From: Sphingobium amiense
Lineage (GTDB): Bacteria > Pseudomonadota > Alphaproteobacteria > Sphingomonadales > Sphingomonadaceae
Assembly (NCBI RefSeq): GCF_003967075.1
Contig: NZ_AP018664.1
Location: 1,488,001-1,552,000 of the forward strand
DNA: 64,000 nt
Direction: 5' to 3'
This document shows positions 56,123-64,000 of this stretch, one piece after another. Under the pieces are notes generated by a model that worked only from the letters and a program-made list of their open reading frames with translations, ran no database searches and was not told the DNA's origin. A program made the position numbers and the translations under genes. Every line of letters starts with the position of its first letter. The stretch's first letter is position 1.

Positions 56123-57289
56123 ATGACAGTTCCTCCCAGCACCGTCGCCCTCATCGTCGCAGCGGGACAAGGCAACCGTGCGGGCGGAGACGTGCCCAAG
56201 CAGTTCCGCATGATCGCGGGCAAGGCGGTGATCGCCCACGCGTTCGATGCTCTCGCGGCGCATGAAGACGTGGACGCTATCCATATCGTTCTGGGCGACG
56301 GGCAGGAAAGGGCCGCCCGCGCCCTGCTGGGCGATCGCCGGGTCGCATCCTTCATCACGGGCGCGGACAGCCGGCGCGGATCGGTGCGGGCCGGACTGGA
56401 AAGCATCGCGGCATCTGGCGGCGCGGAAACCGTGCTGATCCACGACGCGGCCCGGCCTTTCCTGCCCGCCGCCGTGGTGGACCGCCTGGTGCAAGCGCTG
56501 GAGCATGCGGATGGCGCCATCCCCACCCTCCCCGTCGCCGACACGCTGGTGCGGGGGGCGGACGGCCATATGGCGGACCCGGTGGATCGGGCGGCGCTGC
56601 ACCGGGTGCAGACCCCGCAGGCCTTCCGCTTCGCGACGATCCTCGCCGCGCATCGCGCATGGAACGAGGCGGAAGAAGCGACCGACGACGCGCAGATTCT
56701 GCGCCGCTGCGGTCATGACGTCATTTTGGTGCAAGGCGATGAAAGGCTGGCGAAATTGACCTTCCCGGAGGATTTTGCACGCGCGGATCAGGCTCTGGCG
56801 CGGACGACGCGCGTCGGCATGGGCTATGACGTTCACCGGCTCGCCCCCGACGAGGAGCTATGGCTGGGCGGCGTCCTCGTCCCCTATGACCGGGGGCTTG
56901 CCGGGCACAGCGACGCGGACGTGGCGCTGCATGCCATCGTCGATGCGATTCTCGGCGCGCTGGCCGAAGGCGACATCGGCAGCCATTTCCCGCCCAGCGA
57001 CGCGCAGTGGCGCGGCGCGGCGTCGGACAGGTTCCTCGCCTACGCCCGCGATCGGGTGGCGGCACGCGGCGGCGCGATCGGGCATGTCGACCTCACCATC
57101 ATCTGCGAAGCGCCGAAGATCGGGCCGCATCGCGACGCCATGCGCACCCGCATCGCGGAGATACTGGCGGTTCCGCTCGACCGGATCAGCGTGAAGGCGA
57201 CCACGACCGAGCGGCTGGGCTTTGCCGGCCGAGGCGAAGGCATCGCGGCGCAGGCGGTTGCCACCCTCACCCTCCCCGCGCTATCCTGA
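56123..57289 (+). CDS. ispDF: Bifunctional IspD/IspF isoprenoid enzyme
   Basis: One 388-aa chain carries two non-consecutive MEP pathway enzymes. Residues 1 to about 225 are IspD ([53 protein letters not shown]), making CDP-ME; residues about 230-388 are IspF ([81 protein letters not shown]), making MEcPP. This fusion is common in alphaproteobacteria. ATG 56123 is chosen; ATG 56111 is also in frame. It is divergent from dusB. Confidence 0.96.
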   Translation: MTVPPSTVALIVAAGQGNRAGGDVPKQFRMIAGKAVIAHAFDALAAHEDVDAIHIVLGDGQERAARALLGDRRVASFITGADSRRGSVRAGLESIAASGGAETVLIHDAARPFLPAAVVDRLVQALEHADGAIPTLPVADTLVRGADGHMADPVDRAALHRVQTPQAFRFATILAAHRAWNEAEEATDDAQILRRCGHDVILVQGDERLAKLTFPEDFARADQALARTTRVGMGYDVHRLAPDEELWLGGVLVPYDRGLAGHSDADVALHAIVDAILGALAEGDIGSHFPPSDAQWRGAASDRFLAYARDRVAARGGAIGHVDLTIICEAPKIGPHRDAMRTRIAEILAVPLDRISVKATTTERLGFAGRGEGIAAQAVATLTLPALS

Positions 57290-57293
57290 AGCC

Positions 57294-57806
57294 ATGCCCG
57301 ATACCGTCCTTCCCGCCGATCTCGTCTCCCTTGCCGAAAGGGTGGTGATCGCCAACCGCCGCGCGGGCCGCACCGTGGCGGTCGCGGAAAGCTGCACCGG
57401 TGGTCTGGTGTCGGCAGCCCTCACCGAAATCGCCGGGTCATCCGACGTGTTCGAGGCGGGTTTCATTACCTATTCCAACGATATGAAGACCGAACTTCTG
57501 AAGGTGTCGCAGGACGTTCTGGAAACCTTCGGCGCCGTGTCCATCGCTACCGCCTGGGCCATGGCGCAGGGTGCGCTCAACAAAAGCCACGCGCATGTCG
57601 CAGTCGCGATCACCGGGATCGCGGGGCCGGGCGGCGGGTCGGAAAACAAGCCCGTCGGAACGGTCGTCTTCGCCCGCGCCGAACGCGGCGCCAGCCCCGA
57701 CAAGATCGTCGCCGACATGCGCCATTTCGAGGATAACGGCCGGGGCGGCGTGCGCCTTCAGGCGGCGTTGTGCGCGCTGGAACTGCTGCTGCCCGACGCG
57801 CCGTAA
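57294..57806 (+). CDS. pncC: CinA C-terminal family nicotinamide-nucleotide amidase
   Basis: A stand-alone CinA C-terminal (PncC-type) domain, 170 aa, expected to deamidate NMN to NaMN in pyridine nucleotide salvage. Motifs: TVAVAESCTGGLVSAALTEIAGSSDVFEAGFITYSNDMK and VAVAITGIAGPGGGSENKPVGTVVFA. It starts 4 bases after ispDF and overlaps the 3' end of the convergent COQ10-like gene by 49 bases. Confidence 0.93.
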   Translation: MPDTVLPADLVSLAERVVIANRRAGRTVAVAESCTGGLVSAALTEIAGSSDVFEAGFITYSNDMKTELLKVSQDVLETFGAVSIATAWAMAQGALNKSHAHVAVAITGIAGPGGGSENKPVGTVVFARAERGASPDKIVADMRHFEDNGRGGVRLQAALCALELLLPDAP

Positions 57807-58228
57807 AGCTGCGCGGCGCGCGTTTCGAACGCGCCGATCATCTTGCGCAGCGCCTTGTCGAAAAACTGCCCCGCCAGCATTTCGAAGATGCGGTTCTTGA
57901 ATTCGAACTCGACCTCGAAATCGACGAGCACCCCGCCCTCCCCGTCGTCGCGGAACGCCCATTCGTTGTGCAGATGCTTGAGCGGCCCGTCGAGATAATC
58001 GACGCGGACATGAGCGGGCCTTTCCTTGACGACCCGCGACGTGAAACTCTCGCGCACGCCCTTGAAGCCCACGATCATGTCGGCGACCATTTCGGTGTCG
58101 CTGTTCGACCGGATGCGGATCGCGCTGACCCACGGCAGGAACTGCGGATAGGCGCCGACATCGGCGACCAGGTCGAACATCTGCTCCGGCGTATAGGGCA
58201 GGCGCCGGGTTTCATTATGCCTTGGCAC
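57758..58228 (-). CDS. COQ10/RatA-like START-domain protein
   Basis: A 156-aa lipid-binding START-like protein related to mitochondrial Coq10, thought to help ubiquinone function; database names often call it RatA toxin, which I do not favour. Key segments are LPYTPEQMFDLVADVGAYPQFLPWVSAIRI, HVRVDYLDGPLKHLHNEWAFRDD, VDFEVEFEFKNRIFEMLAGQFFDKALRKMIGAFETRA. The tail GASGSSSSSAHNAA is read antisense to the end of the CinA-type gene. It starts 6 bases after lipA on the same strand. Confidence 0.9.
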   Translation of the reverse strand: MPRHNETRRLPYTPEQMFDLVADVGAYPQFLPWVSAIRIRSNSDTEMVADMIVGFKGVRESFTSRVVKERPAHVRVDYLDGPLKHLHNEWAFRDDGEGGVLVDFEVEFEFKNRIFEMLAGQFFDKALRKMIGAFETRAAQLYGASGSSSSSAHNAA

Positions 58229-58234
58229 CGACGA

Positions 58235-59176
58235 TCAGACCTTCGCCGCAGCCCTTGCAAGCTGCGCTTCCCGCGCCGCCCTCATTTCGGCGAAGTCCTT
58301 GCCCGCATGATAGCTTGAGCGCGTAAGCGGGCTTGACGCGACCTGAAGGAAGCCCTTCGCCCGCGCGATGCCGGCATAGGCATTGAAGGCGGCGGGCGTC
58401 ACGAACTCCATTACCTTCGCGTGCTTGGGCGTGGGCTGGAGATACTGGCCCATGGTGAGGAAGTCGATGTCGGCCGAGCGCATGTCGTCCATCACCTGAT
58501 GGACCTCCAGCCGCTCCTCGCCCAGCCCCAGCATGATGCCTGACTTGGTGAAGATCGACGGGTCGAGCTTCTTCACCGTCTCCAGCAGGCGCAGCGAGGC
58601 ATAATAGCGCGCGCCGGGACGAATGGTGGGATAGAGGCGTGGCACGGTTTCGAGATTGTGGTTATACACGTCCGGACGCGCCGCGACGATCTTCTCGACC
58701 GCGCGCTCATGCTTGTTGCGGAAATCGGGCGTCAGGATTTCGATGGTGGTGCCCGGAGTCGTCCGGCGCAGCGCCTCGATCACCTTGACGAACTGCGACG
58801 CGCCGCCGTCGGGCAGGTCGTCGCGATCGACCGAAGTGATGACGATATGCTCCAGCCCCATTTCGGCAGCCGCATCCGCCAGATTCTGCGGCTCATTGGG
58901 ATCGACCTTGCGCGGCATGCCGGTCTTGACGTTGCAGAAGGCGCAGGCGCGCGTGCAAACATCGCCCAGAATCATGACCGTCGCGTGCTTCTTGGTCCAG
59001 CACTCGCCGATATTGGGGCAGGCCGCTTCCTCGCACACGGTGGCGAGACCCTTTTCGCGCATCAGCTTGCGCGTCTCGTGATAACCGGGACTGGTCGGCG
59101 CCTTGACGCGAATCCAGTCGGGCTTGCGGACGCGCTCCTGCCTGGCGGGAACGGAAAGCGGGCTGATGTCGTTCAT
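58235..59176 (-). CDS. lipA: Lipoyl synthase
   Basis: Radical SAM enzyme that inserts two sulfurs into octanoyl groups on lipoyl domains. 313 aa with both clusters visible: auxiliary [12 protein letters not shown] and radical-[13 protein letters not shown], plus [14 protein letters not shown] and [21 protein letters not shown]. The start at 59176 ([24 protein letters not shown]) is normal; the upstream open frame is antisense to the carbonic anhydrase gene. It forms a two-gene unit with the COQ10-like gene. Confidence 0.97.
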   Translation of the reverse strand: MNDISPLSVPARQERVRKPDWIRVKAPTSPGYHETRKLMREKGLATVCEEAACPNIGECWTKKHATVMILGDVCTRACAFCNVKTGMPRKVDPNEPQNLADAAAEMGLEHIVITSVDRDDLPDGGASQFVKVIEALRRTTPGTTIEILTPDFRNKHERAVEKIVAARPDVYNHNLETVPRLYPTIRPGARYYASLRLLETVKKLDPSIFTKSGIMLGLGEERLEVHQVMDDMRSADIDFLTMGQYLQPTPKHAKVMEFVTPAAFNAYAGIARAKGFLQVASSPLTRSSYHAGKDFAEMRAAREAQLARAAAKV

Positions 59177-59242
59177 GGCCCCCAGATAGCGATCCGGAGC
59201 GGCTCTTGCCAGTCCGGAGTTGATGGGGCAGAGCGACCGACC

Positions 59243-59881
59243 ATGACAGACTTTACCGATATGCTGGCGGGCTACCGCCGCTTCCGTGAAACCGGCTGGG
59301 CGCAGCAGCGCGAACGCTGGGATGAACTCAACGAAGGGCAAAGCCCGCGCGTCATGGTGATCGCCTGTTCCGACAGCCGCGTCGACCCGTCTCAGATCTT
59401 CGACACCAGCCCCGGCGAAATCTTCGTGGTGCGCAACGTCGCCGCGCTCGTGCCGCCGTTCGAAACGACTCCGGGCCTGCACGGCGTGTCGGCGGCGCTC
59501 GAATTTGCGGTTCAGGTGCTGAAAGTCGGCGAGATCGTGGTGATGGGCCACGGCAAGTGCGGCGGCTGCAAGGCGGCGCTCAGCCATGACCTGAAAGACG
59601 CGCCTCCGGGCGAAGGCGGCTTCGTCCACAACTGGATCAGCCTGCTCGATCCGGCGCGCGAGATCGTGATCGGCGAATATGGTGACGACCGCAGCCGCAA
59701 CGCGGAACGGGCGATGGAGCAGGAAGGCGTCAAGGTCAGCCTCGCTAACCTGCGCACCTTCCCCTGCGTGAAGCAGAAGGAGAAGGCGGGCGAACTGAAG
59801 CTCGTCGGCAGCTTCTTCGCCATTTCGGACGGCCAGTTGCATATTCTCGACGAGGCAGGCGGGACATTCTCGCCCGCCTGA
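59243..59881 (+). CDS. Beta-class carbonic anhydrase
   Basis: Interconverts CO2 and bicarbonate. The 212-aa protein has zinc ligands Cys42 (IACSDSRVD with the Asp44-Arg46 dyad), His103 and Cys106 (MGHGKCGGC). There is no signal peptide, so it is cytosolic. The ATG at 59243 is chosen. It is divergent from lipA, with 66 bases between starts, so the promoters face each other. Confidence 0.95.
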   Translation: MTDFTDMLAGYRRFRETGWAQQRERWDELNEGQSPRVMVIACSDSRVDPSQIFDTSPGEIFVVRNVAALVPPFETTPGLHGVSAALEFAVQVLKVGEIVVMGHGKCGGCKAALSHDLKDAPPGEGGFVHNWISLLDPAREIVIGEYGDDRSRNAERAMEQEGVKVSLANLRTFPCVKQKEKAGELKLVGSFFAISDGQLHILDEAGGTFSPA

Positions 59882-59906
59882 TTCCCTTGTTCATGGAGAC
59901 GGCCCG

Positions 59907-60695
59907 ATGGCGACACGACAGGAAGGCCGCGGCAATATTGCCCTGCTGATCGACGCGGACAATGCGTCGGCGGCGCATTTCGACCCGGTGATGACCGTGC
60001 TGGCGGAGCTGGGCACGGTCAATATCCGGCGCGCCTATGGCAACTGGAGCAAGACGACGCTCAAGACCTGGGCGGCGCTCTCCGTCGCGCAGGCGATCGA
60101 GCCGCAGCAGCAGTTCGACCTTACCAAGGGCAAGAACGCCACCGACATGAAAATGACCATCGACGCGATGGACCTGCTCAGCAGCGGGCGCGTCGACGGG
60201 TTCGGCCTCATGTCCAGCGACAGCGATTTCACGCCGCTCGTCACGCGGCTGCGGCAGGACGGCATTCCCGTCTACGGCTTCGGCACCGCCAACACGCCCG
60301 AAGGATTTCGCCGCGCCTGCACCCGCTTCATCGACGTGGCGGCGCTGAAGCCCGCAGACGTGCCCGTCGCGAAGAAAGCCGCGCCCACCCGCGCGAAGGC
60401 GCCCGCCGCTGCGAAAGCGGAAACGCCTGCCGCCCCGCAGCCCGCGCCCGCCGCACCGGCCAAGAGCGTCGATCCCGAAGTCGTCCGTCTTCTGATCGAC
60501 GCCTATGACGAGGCGAAGCGCGACGAGCGCGGCTTCGTCGCGCTGGGACCGGTCGGCCAGCGCGTCGGCAACCGGTCGAGCTTCGACGTGCGCAACTATG
60601 GGTTCAAGCGCCTGTCCGACCTCGTCGCCGCCATTCCCAACTTTATCACCGAAGTGCGCGAGGGCGGCCAGACGTGGATCAAGCGGGTCCGCTGA
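59907..60695 (+). CDS. NYN (PIN-like nuclease) protein with C-terminal OST-HTH/LOTUS domain
   Basis: A 262-aa protein of the LabA/NYN type. The N-terminal PIN-like domain has the acidic metal site ALLIDADNASAAHF, KNATDMKMTIDAMDLL and GLMSSDSDFTPLVTRLRQDG, as in predicted RNases. After an Ala/Pro/Lys-rich linker (about residues 150-190) comes an OST-HTH/LOTUS-like RNA-binding domain (LLIDAYDEAKRDERGFVALGPVGQRVGNRSSFDVRNYGFKRLSDLVAAI). A role in RNA processing or decay is inferred. It lies 25 bases after the carbonic anhydrase gene. Confidence 0.88.
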   Translation: MATRQEGRGNIALLIDADNASAAHFDPVMTVLAELGTVNIRRAYGNWSKTTLKTWAALSVAQAIEPQQQFDLTKGKNATDMKMTIDAMDLLSSGRVDGFGLMSSDSDFTPLVTRLRQDGIPVYGFGTANTPEGFRRACTRFIDVAALKPADVPVAKKAAPTRAKAPAAAKAETPAAPQPAPAAPAKSVDPEVVRLLIDAYDEAKRDERGFVALGPVGQRVGNRSSFDVRNYGFKRLSDLVAAIPNFITEVREGGQTWIKRVR

Positions 60696-60727
60696 TCTCC
60701 GCCTGCCAACCGATGATGGCATAAAAA

Positions 60728-60762
60728 AAGGCCGATCCATGAGGGACCGGCCGGAAGTTTTT
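60728..60762 (+). terminator. Probable terminator after the NYN gene
   Basis: GGCCGATCC and GGACCGGCC form a 9-bp stem with one mismatch around a short loop, preceded by an A run and followed after a few bases by TTTTT. The T run is slightly displaced, so strength is uncertain. Confidence 0.5.
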
Positions 60763-60814
60763 AGGAGAGGATGCCTGAAAGGCCTCTCCGATATGCTGTG
60801 GTAGCGTCACCATC

Positions 60815-60855
60815 GCAAGTGCGAAACAAACCTTCGCAGTTGCAAAGATTGCAAC
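60815..60855. repeat. Two overlapping inverted repeats between convergent genes
   Basis: GCAAGTGCGAA (60815-60825) pairs with TTCGCAGTTGC (60833-60843) with one mismatch, and its right arm overlaps the perfect inverted repeat GTTGCAA-AGA-TTGCAAC... (60839-60855). The two hairpins are mutually exclusive. They lie 30 bases past the 3' end of the small membrane protein gene on the other strand. Confidence 0.5.
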
Positions 60856-60884
60856 CGGAAGTCGCCTCGTAAATTCACGAAGCA

Positions 60885-61079
60885 CTAGGTTAAAATTGCG
60901 CGCAGCAACCACAGTCCTAAAAGAAGGGCGACGGCGGGAATCAATAACTGTAGTAAGCAACCACCCGCAGCGCACCCTCCTTGAAGTGCGCCTTCAACGA
61001 CCGTGCCCTCACCGCTCATCTTGACAAAAATCGCGCCGAGAATGGCGCCGACAAGAATAACACCAATAACGATGTCCAT
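60885..61079 (-). CDS. Small hydrophobic membrane protein, 64 aa
   Basis: Two hydrophobic stretches (DIVIGVILVGAILGAIFV and LLQLLIPAVALLLGLWLLRAIL) are joined by a short loop GEGTVVEGALQGGCAAGGC with two cysteines in a glycine-rich segment. GGGGGAT precedes the ATG at 61079. I do not recognise the family. It stands alone between the NYN gene and ettA with 39 bases to ettA's stop, on the same strand and downstream of ettA, so it could be co-transcribed with it. Confidence 0.6.
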   Translation of the reverse strand: MDIVIGVILVGAILGAIFVKMSGEGTVVEGALQGGCAAGGCLLQLLIPAVALLLGLWLLRAILT

Positions 61080-61118
61080 GATGATCCCCCGCTGAAACGG
61101 CAGATCACATAGATTATT

Positions 61119-62804
61119 TCATCTTGTCAATTTCTTGTAGGCAAGCCGCGTCGGGCGGTCCGCCGCATCGCCCAGACGGCGGCGCTTGTCTTCCTCATAC
61201 ATTTCGAAATTGCCTTCGAACCATTCGACATGGCTGTCGCCTTCGAAGGCGAGGATGTGCGTGGCCAGCCGGTCGAGGAAGAAGCGGTCGTGGCTGATGA
61301 CCACGGCGCAGCCCGCGAAATTCTCGATGGCTTCTTCCAGCGCCGCCAGCGTTTCGACGTCGAGGTCGTTGGTCGGTTCGTCGAGCAGCAGGACGTTGCC
61401 GCCCTTTTTCAGCATCTTGGCGATGTGGACGCGGTTGCGTTCGCCGCCCGACAGCTTGCCGACATTCTTCTGCTGGTCCTGCCCCTTGAAGTTGAACGCG
61501 CCGACATAGGCCCGCGTCGACATGTCGTGGCCGTTGACTTTGACGTAATCGAGGCCGTCCGAAACCTCCTCCCAGACATTCTTCGACGCGTCGAGATGAT
61601 CGCGGCTCTGGTCGACATAGCCCAGACGCACGGTCGAACCGATGTCGATCTCGCCCGAATCGGGCTGTTCCTGCCCCGTGATGAGCTTGAACAGCGTCGA
61701 TTTACCCGCGCCGTTCGGCCCGATCACGCCGACGATGCCGCCGGGCGGCAGCATGAAGGACAGGTTTTCGAACAGCAGCTTGTCGCCATAGGCCTTGCTG
61801 ATGTTCTTCGCCTCGATCACCTTGCCGCCGAGGCGCTCGGGCACCTGAATGACGATCTGCGCCTTGCCCGGCGTACGGTTTTCCTGGGATGCGACCAACT
61901 GCTCGAACTTGGCGATACGCGCCTTGGACTTGGTCTGGCGGCCCTTCGGTCCCTGCCTGATCCACTCCAGCTCGTCCTTGATCGCCTTCTGCCGCCCCGA
62001 TTCCTCGCGGGCTTCCTGATCGAGACGCTGGGACTTCTTTTCCAGATAGGTGGAATAATTGCCCTCGTAAGGGAAATATTTCCCCCGATCGAGTTCCAGA
62101 ATCCAGCCCACCACATTGTCGAGGAAATAGCGGTCGTGGGTAATCATCAGCACCGCGCCCGCATATTCCTTGAGGTGGTTTTCCAGCCAGGTGACGCTTT
62201 CGGCGTCCAGATGGTTGGTCGGTTCGTCGAGCAGCAGGATGTCGGGCTTCTGGATCAGCAGGCGCGTGAGCGCGATGCGGCGCTTTTCACCGCCCGACAG
62301 ATTGTCGACCGCCCAGTCCGAAGGGGGGCAGCGCAGCGCTTCCATCGCGATTTCAAGCTGGTTGTCGAGCGTCCACCCGTCGGCTGCGTCGATCGCTTCC
62401 TGTAATGTGCCCATCTCCTCCATCAGCGCGTCGAAATCCGCATCCTCCGGCGGATCGGCCATAATCATGCTGATCTCGTTGAAGCGGTCCAGCTTGTCCG
62501 CCATCTCCCGCGCGCCGTCCTTGACGTTTTCCAGCACGGTCTTGGTCGGGTCGAGCTGCGGCTCCTGCGGCAGATAGCCGACGGTGATATTCTCGCCCGG
62601 CCATGCTTCGCCGGTGAAATCGGTGTCGATGCCGCCCATGATCTTCATGAGCGTCGACTTGCCCGCGCCGTTGGGACCGACGATGCCGATCTTCGCCCCG
62701 CGATAGAATTGCAGGTTGATGTTGGAGAGCACCGGCTTCTGCGCGCCGGGAAAGCTCTTGGTCATGTTCTTCATGACATAGGCATATTGCGATGAGGCGG
62801 ACAT
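61119..62804 (-). CDS. ettA: Energy-dependent translational throttle protein EttA (ABC-F)
   Basis: A 561-aa ABC-F ATPase that binds the ribosomal E site and gates translation by ATP/ADP ratio. It has two ABC cassettes: Walker A GIVGPNGAGKSTLMKI and GVIGPNGAGKSTLFKL, signatures LSGGEKRRIALTRLLI and LSGGERNRVHIAKML, Walker B DILLLDEPTNHLD and NVLLLDEPTNDLD. The arm insertion (about residues 95-140) and the linker rich in charged residues (KSQRLDQEAREESGRQKAIKDELEWIRQ) are as in EttA; no membrane domain. The start at 62804 (MSASSQYAYVMKNMTK) fits the family. Confidence 0.96.
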   Translation of the reverse strand: MSASSQYAYVMKNMTKSFPGAQKPVLSNINLQFYRGAKIGIVGPNGAGKSTLMKIMGGIDTDFTGEAWPGENITVGYLPQEPQLDPTKTVLENVKDGAREMADKLDRFNEISMIMADPPEDADFDALMEEMGTLQEAIDAADGWTLDNQLEIAMEALRCPPSDWAVDNLSGGEKRRIALTRLLIQKPDILLLDEPTNHLDAESVTWLENHLKEYAGAVLMITHDRYFLDNVVGWILELDRGKYFPYEGNYSTYLEKKSQRLDQEAREESGRQKAIKDELEWIRQGPKGRQTKSKARIAKFEQLVASQENRTPGKAQIVIQVPERLGGKVIEAKNISKAYGDKLLFENLSFMLPPGGIVGVIGPNGAGKSTLFKLITGQEQPDSGEIDIGSTVRLGYVDQSRDHLDASKNVWEEVSDGLDYVKVNGHDMSTRAYVGAFNFKGQDQQKNVGKLSGGERNRVHIAKMLKKGGNVLLLDEPTNDLDVETLAALEEAIENFAGCAVVISHDRFFLDRLATHILAFEGDSHVEWFEGNFEMYEEDKRRRLGDAADRPTRLAYKKLTR

Positions 62805-62908
62805 GGTTCGCGCAAGGCTCCAGGAAGGAAGAGAGAAAGGATTTGGGCGGGAGTTAGCGAAGGGCAAGCGCATTGGCAAATGGCGACGCGCCGGTTAAGC
62901 CTTGGCCC

Positions 62909-64000
62909 ATGCACAAAATCCGATCAGGCCCGCGCGCCGTCCTGCTCCTCGGCAGCCTCCTCGCCTCCTCCCCGGCCCTCGCCGACGCCGCCGACAGCGC
63001 GGCGATTCGGGAAGCAGCGCTGAAGGACGACGTCGCATGGTCCTTCACCGAAGGGCTTACGACCGAAGTCGGCCCCCGCCCCGCCGGCACCCCACAGGAA
63101 GCACGGGGGCGCGAATGGGCCGTCGCGCGGCTGAAGGCGCTCGGCTTTTCCAACGTCCGCGCCGAACCCTACACCATGCCCGTGTGGCTGCGCGGGCGCG
63201 AAGACGCGCGCATCGTCTCCCCCTTCCCGCAAAATCTCGTGCTGGCGGCGCTGGGCAACAGCGGGTCGACGGGTGAGAAGGGGGTCGAGGGCGAAGTCGT
63301 CTACTTCCCCAGCCTTGCCGATCTGGAGGCTGCGCCCGACGCCGCGCTCAAGGGCAAGATCGCCTTCGTCGACCATGGCATGAGCGCGACGCAGGACGGG
63401 TCGTCCTACGGCTATTTCGGCGCGGCGCGGCGGCAGGGGCCGAGCATCGCCTCGAAAAAGGGCGCCATCGCCATCCTCATCCGCTCGGTCGGCACGGATC
63501 ATCACCGCGTGCCCCATACCGGCGTGCAGATGTGGGCCGATGGCGTGGAGCCGATCCCCGCCGCCGCGCTTTCGGTTCCCGACGCCGAGCAGCTTGCCCG
63601 CATCGCAAAGCGCGGCCAGCCGGTCCGGGTCCATCTGACGCTCCTGTCGAAGATGCTGAAGGACCAGCCCTCCGGCAACGTCATCGCCGAAATTCCCGGC
63701 AGCGATCCGGCCGCGGGCGTGGTCGTGGCCGCCTGTCATCTCGATAGCTGGGATCAGGGCACGGGCGCGATAGACGACGCCGCCGGGTGCGGCATCGCGG
63801 TGGCTTCCGCGCTTCAGGTCGCAAAAGCCGGAACGCCGCGCCGGACCATCCGCATATTGATGGCGGGCGCGGAGGAAGTCGGCGGCGATGGATCGCGCGC
63901 TTACTTCAAGGCCCATGGCGCTGAAAAGCACGCCCTCGCCATCGAATCGGATTTCGGCGCGGACCGGGTCTGGCGCGTCGATTTCAAGCTGCCCAAGGGC
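62909..64000 (+). CDS. Exported M28 family zinc aminopeptidase, 3' end outside window
   Basis: Open from ATG 62909 to the window edge (364 codons). Residues 1-25 are a signal peptide (VLLLGSLLASSPALADA). A PA-like insert domain is followed by the M28 metal site: VVAACHLDSWDQGTGAIDDAAGCGIAV (His and Asp ligands) and LMAGAEEVGGDGSRAY (Glu ligand and general base). It would remove N-terminal residues from peptides in the periplasm or outside. It is divergent from ettA, with 104 bases between starts. The C-terminal part is not seen. Confidence 0.92.
   Translation, partial: MHKIRSGPRAVLLLGSLLASSPALADAADSAAIREAALKDDVAWSFTEGLTTEVGPRPAGTPQEARGREWAVARLKALGFSNVRAEPYTMPVWLRGREDARIVSPFPQNLVLAALGNSGSTGEKGVEGEVVYFPSLADLEAAPDAALKGKIAFVDHGMSATQDGSSYGYFGAARRQGPSIASKKGAIAILIRSVGTDHHRVPHTGVQMWADGVEPIPAAALSVPDAEQLARIAKRGQPVRVHLTLLSKMLKDQPSGNVIAEIPGSDPAAGVVVAACHLDSWDQGTGAIDDAAGCGIAVASALQVAKAGTPRRTIRILMAGAEEVGGDGSRAYFKAHGAEKHALAIESDFGADRVWRVDFKLPKG

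Noticed and set aside
57758..58228. RatA toxin of a type II toxin-antitoxin pair
   Set aside because: There is no partner antitoxin gene next to it, and the sequence is a START-fold COQ10-like protein in a unit with lipA.

Overview
The window is chromosomal DNA of an alphaproteobacterium, most likely a member of the Sphingomonadaceae (Sphingobium/Novosphingobium/Sphingomonas type). The reasons are the high GC content (about 65 percent by eye), the alphaproteobacterial orders dusB-ntrB-ntrC-ntrY-ntrX-hfq-hflX and divL-tsaE-amgK-murU-addB-addA-trxA, the fused ispDF gene, the type 3 proS, a DivL-type kinase with tyrosine in the H-box, and an Hfq made of two tandem Sm domains. Nearly all of the window is dense core genome; the only clear mobile DNA is at the left edge.

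Layout. 1-623: right end of an IS21-family element (3' part of istB plus terminal repeats), inserted into the polyhydroxyalkanoate regulator gene phaR, whose C-terminal part survives at 624-1038. 1046-5478: a small unknown gene, proS, the hslVU protease operon (minus strand), a small CxCGG protein behind a palindromic promoter, and tRNA-Val(CAC). 5590-13580: a row of plus-strand genes: an exported S9 dipeptidyl peptidase, asd with a strongly structured leader, a YjdF-like membrane protein, an alpha/beta hydrolase, an M2 (ACE-like) peptidase and a membrane diguanylate cyclase. 13584-17890: AMP nucleosidase and peroxiredoxin (minus), YqgE and ahcY (plus). 17986-29267: the divL cluster, joined by stop/start overlaps from divL to addA and closed by trxA and a perfect terminator. 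29289-32918: an inositol-monophosphatase-like gene, argJ and a GT39-like membrane glycosyltransferase (minus).

33184-37053: secA, a PilZ-domain protein, a lower-GC orphan lipoprotein gene and tRNA-Ser(TGA). 37179-45758: a cell-wall and replication run: MltB-like and RlpA-like lytic transglycosylases, a DD-carboxypeptidase, tmk, holB, metG, tatD, a metallo-hydrolase and a membrane-anchored retropepsin-like protease, many with ATGA overlaps. 45893-56005: mazG, then on the minus strand the nitrogen-regulation operon dusB-ntrBC-ntrYX with hfq and hflX. 56123-64000: ispDF, a CinA-type amidohydrolase, a COQ10/RatA-like protein with lipA, carbonic anhydrase, a NYN/OST-HTH protein, a small membrane protein, ettA and the start of an exported M28 peptidase that runs off the window.

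How the genes work together. Several neighbourhoods act on the envelope: the DD-carboxypeptidase, the lytic transglycosylases and the AmgK-MurU recycling pair. Others serve cell-cycle control (DivL, diguanylate cyclase, PilZ) and nitrogen and post-transcriptional control (two Ntr two-component pairs beside Hfq). I see no CRISPR array, prophage, biosynthetic cluster or obvious defence system. The most interesting items are the 80-residue tandem Hfq, the tyrosine DivL, the IS21-broken phaR, the two-hairpin asd leader, the perfect 15-bp palindrome filling a promoter spacer, and a roughly 30-bp repeat found after two unrelated genes.
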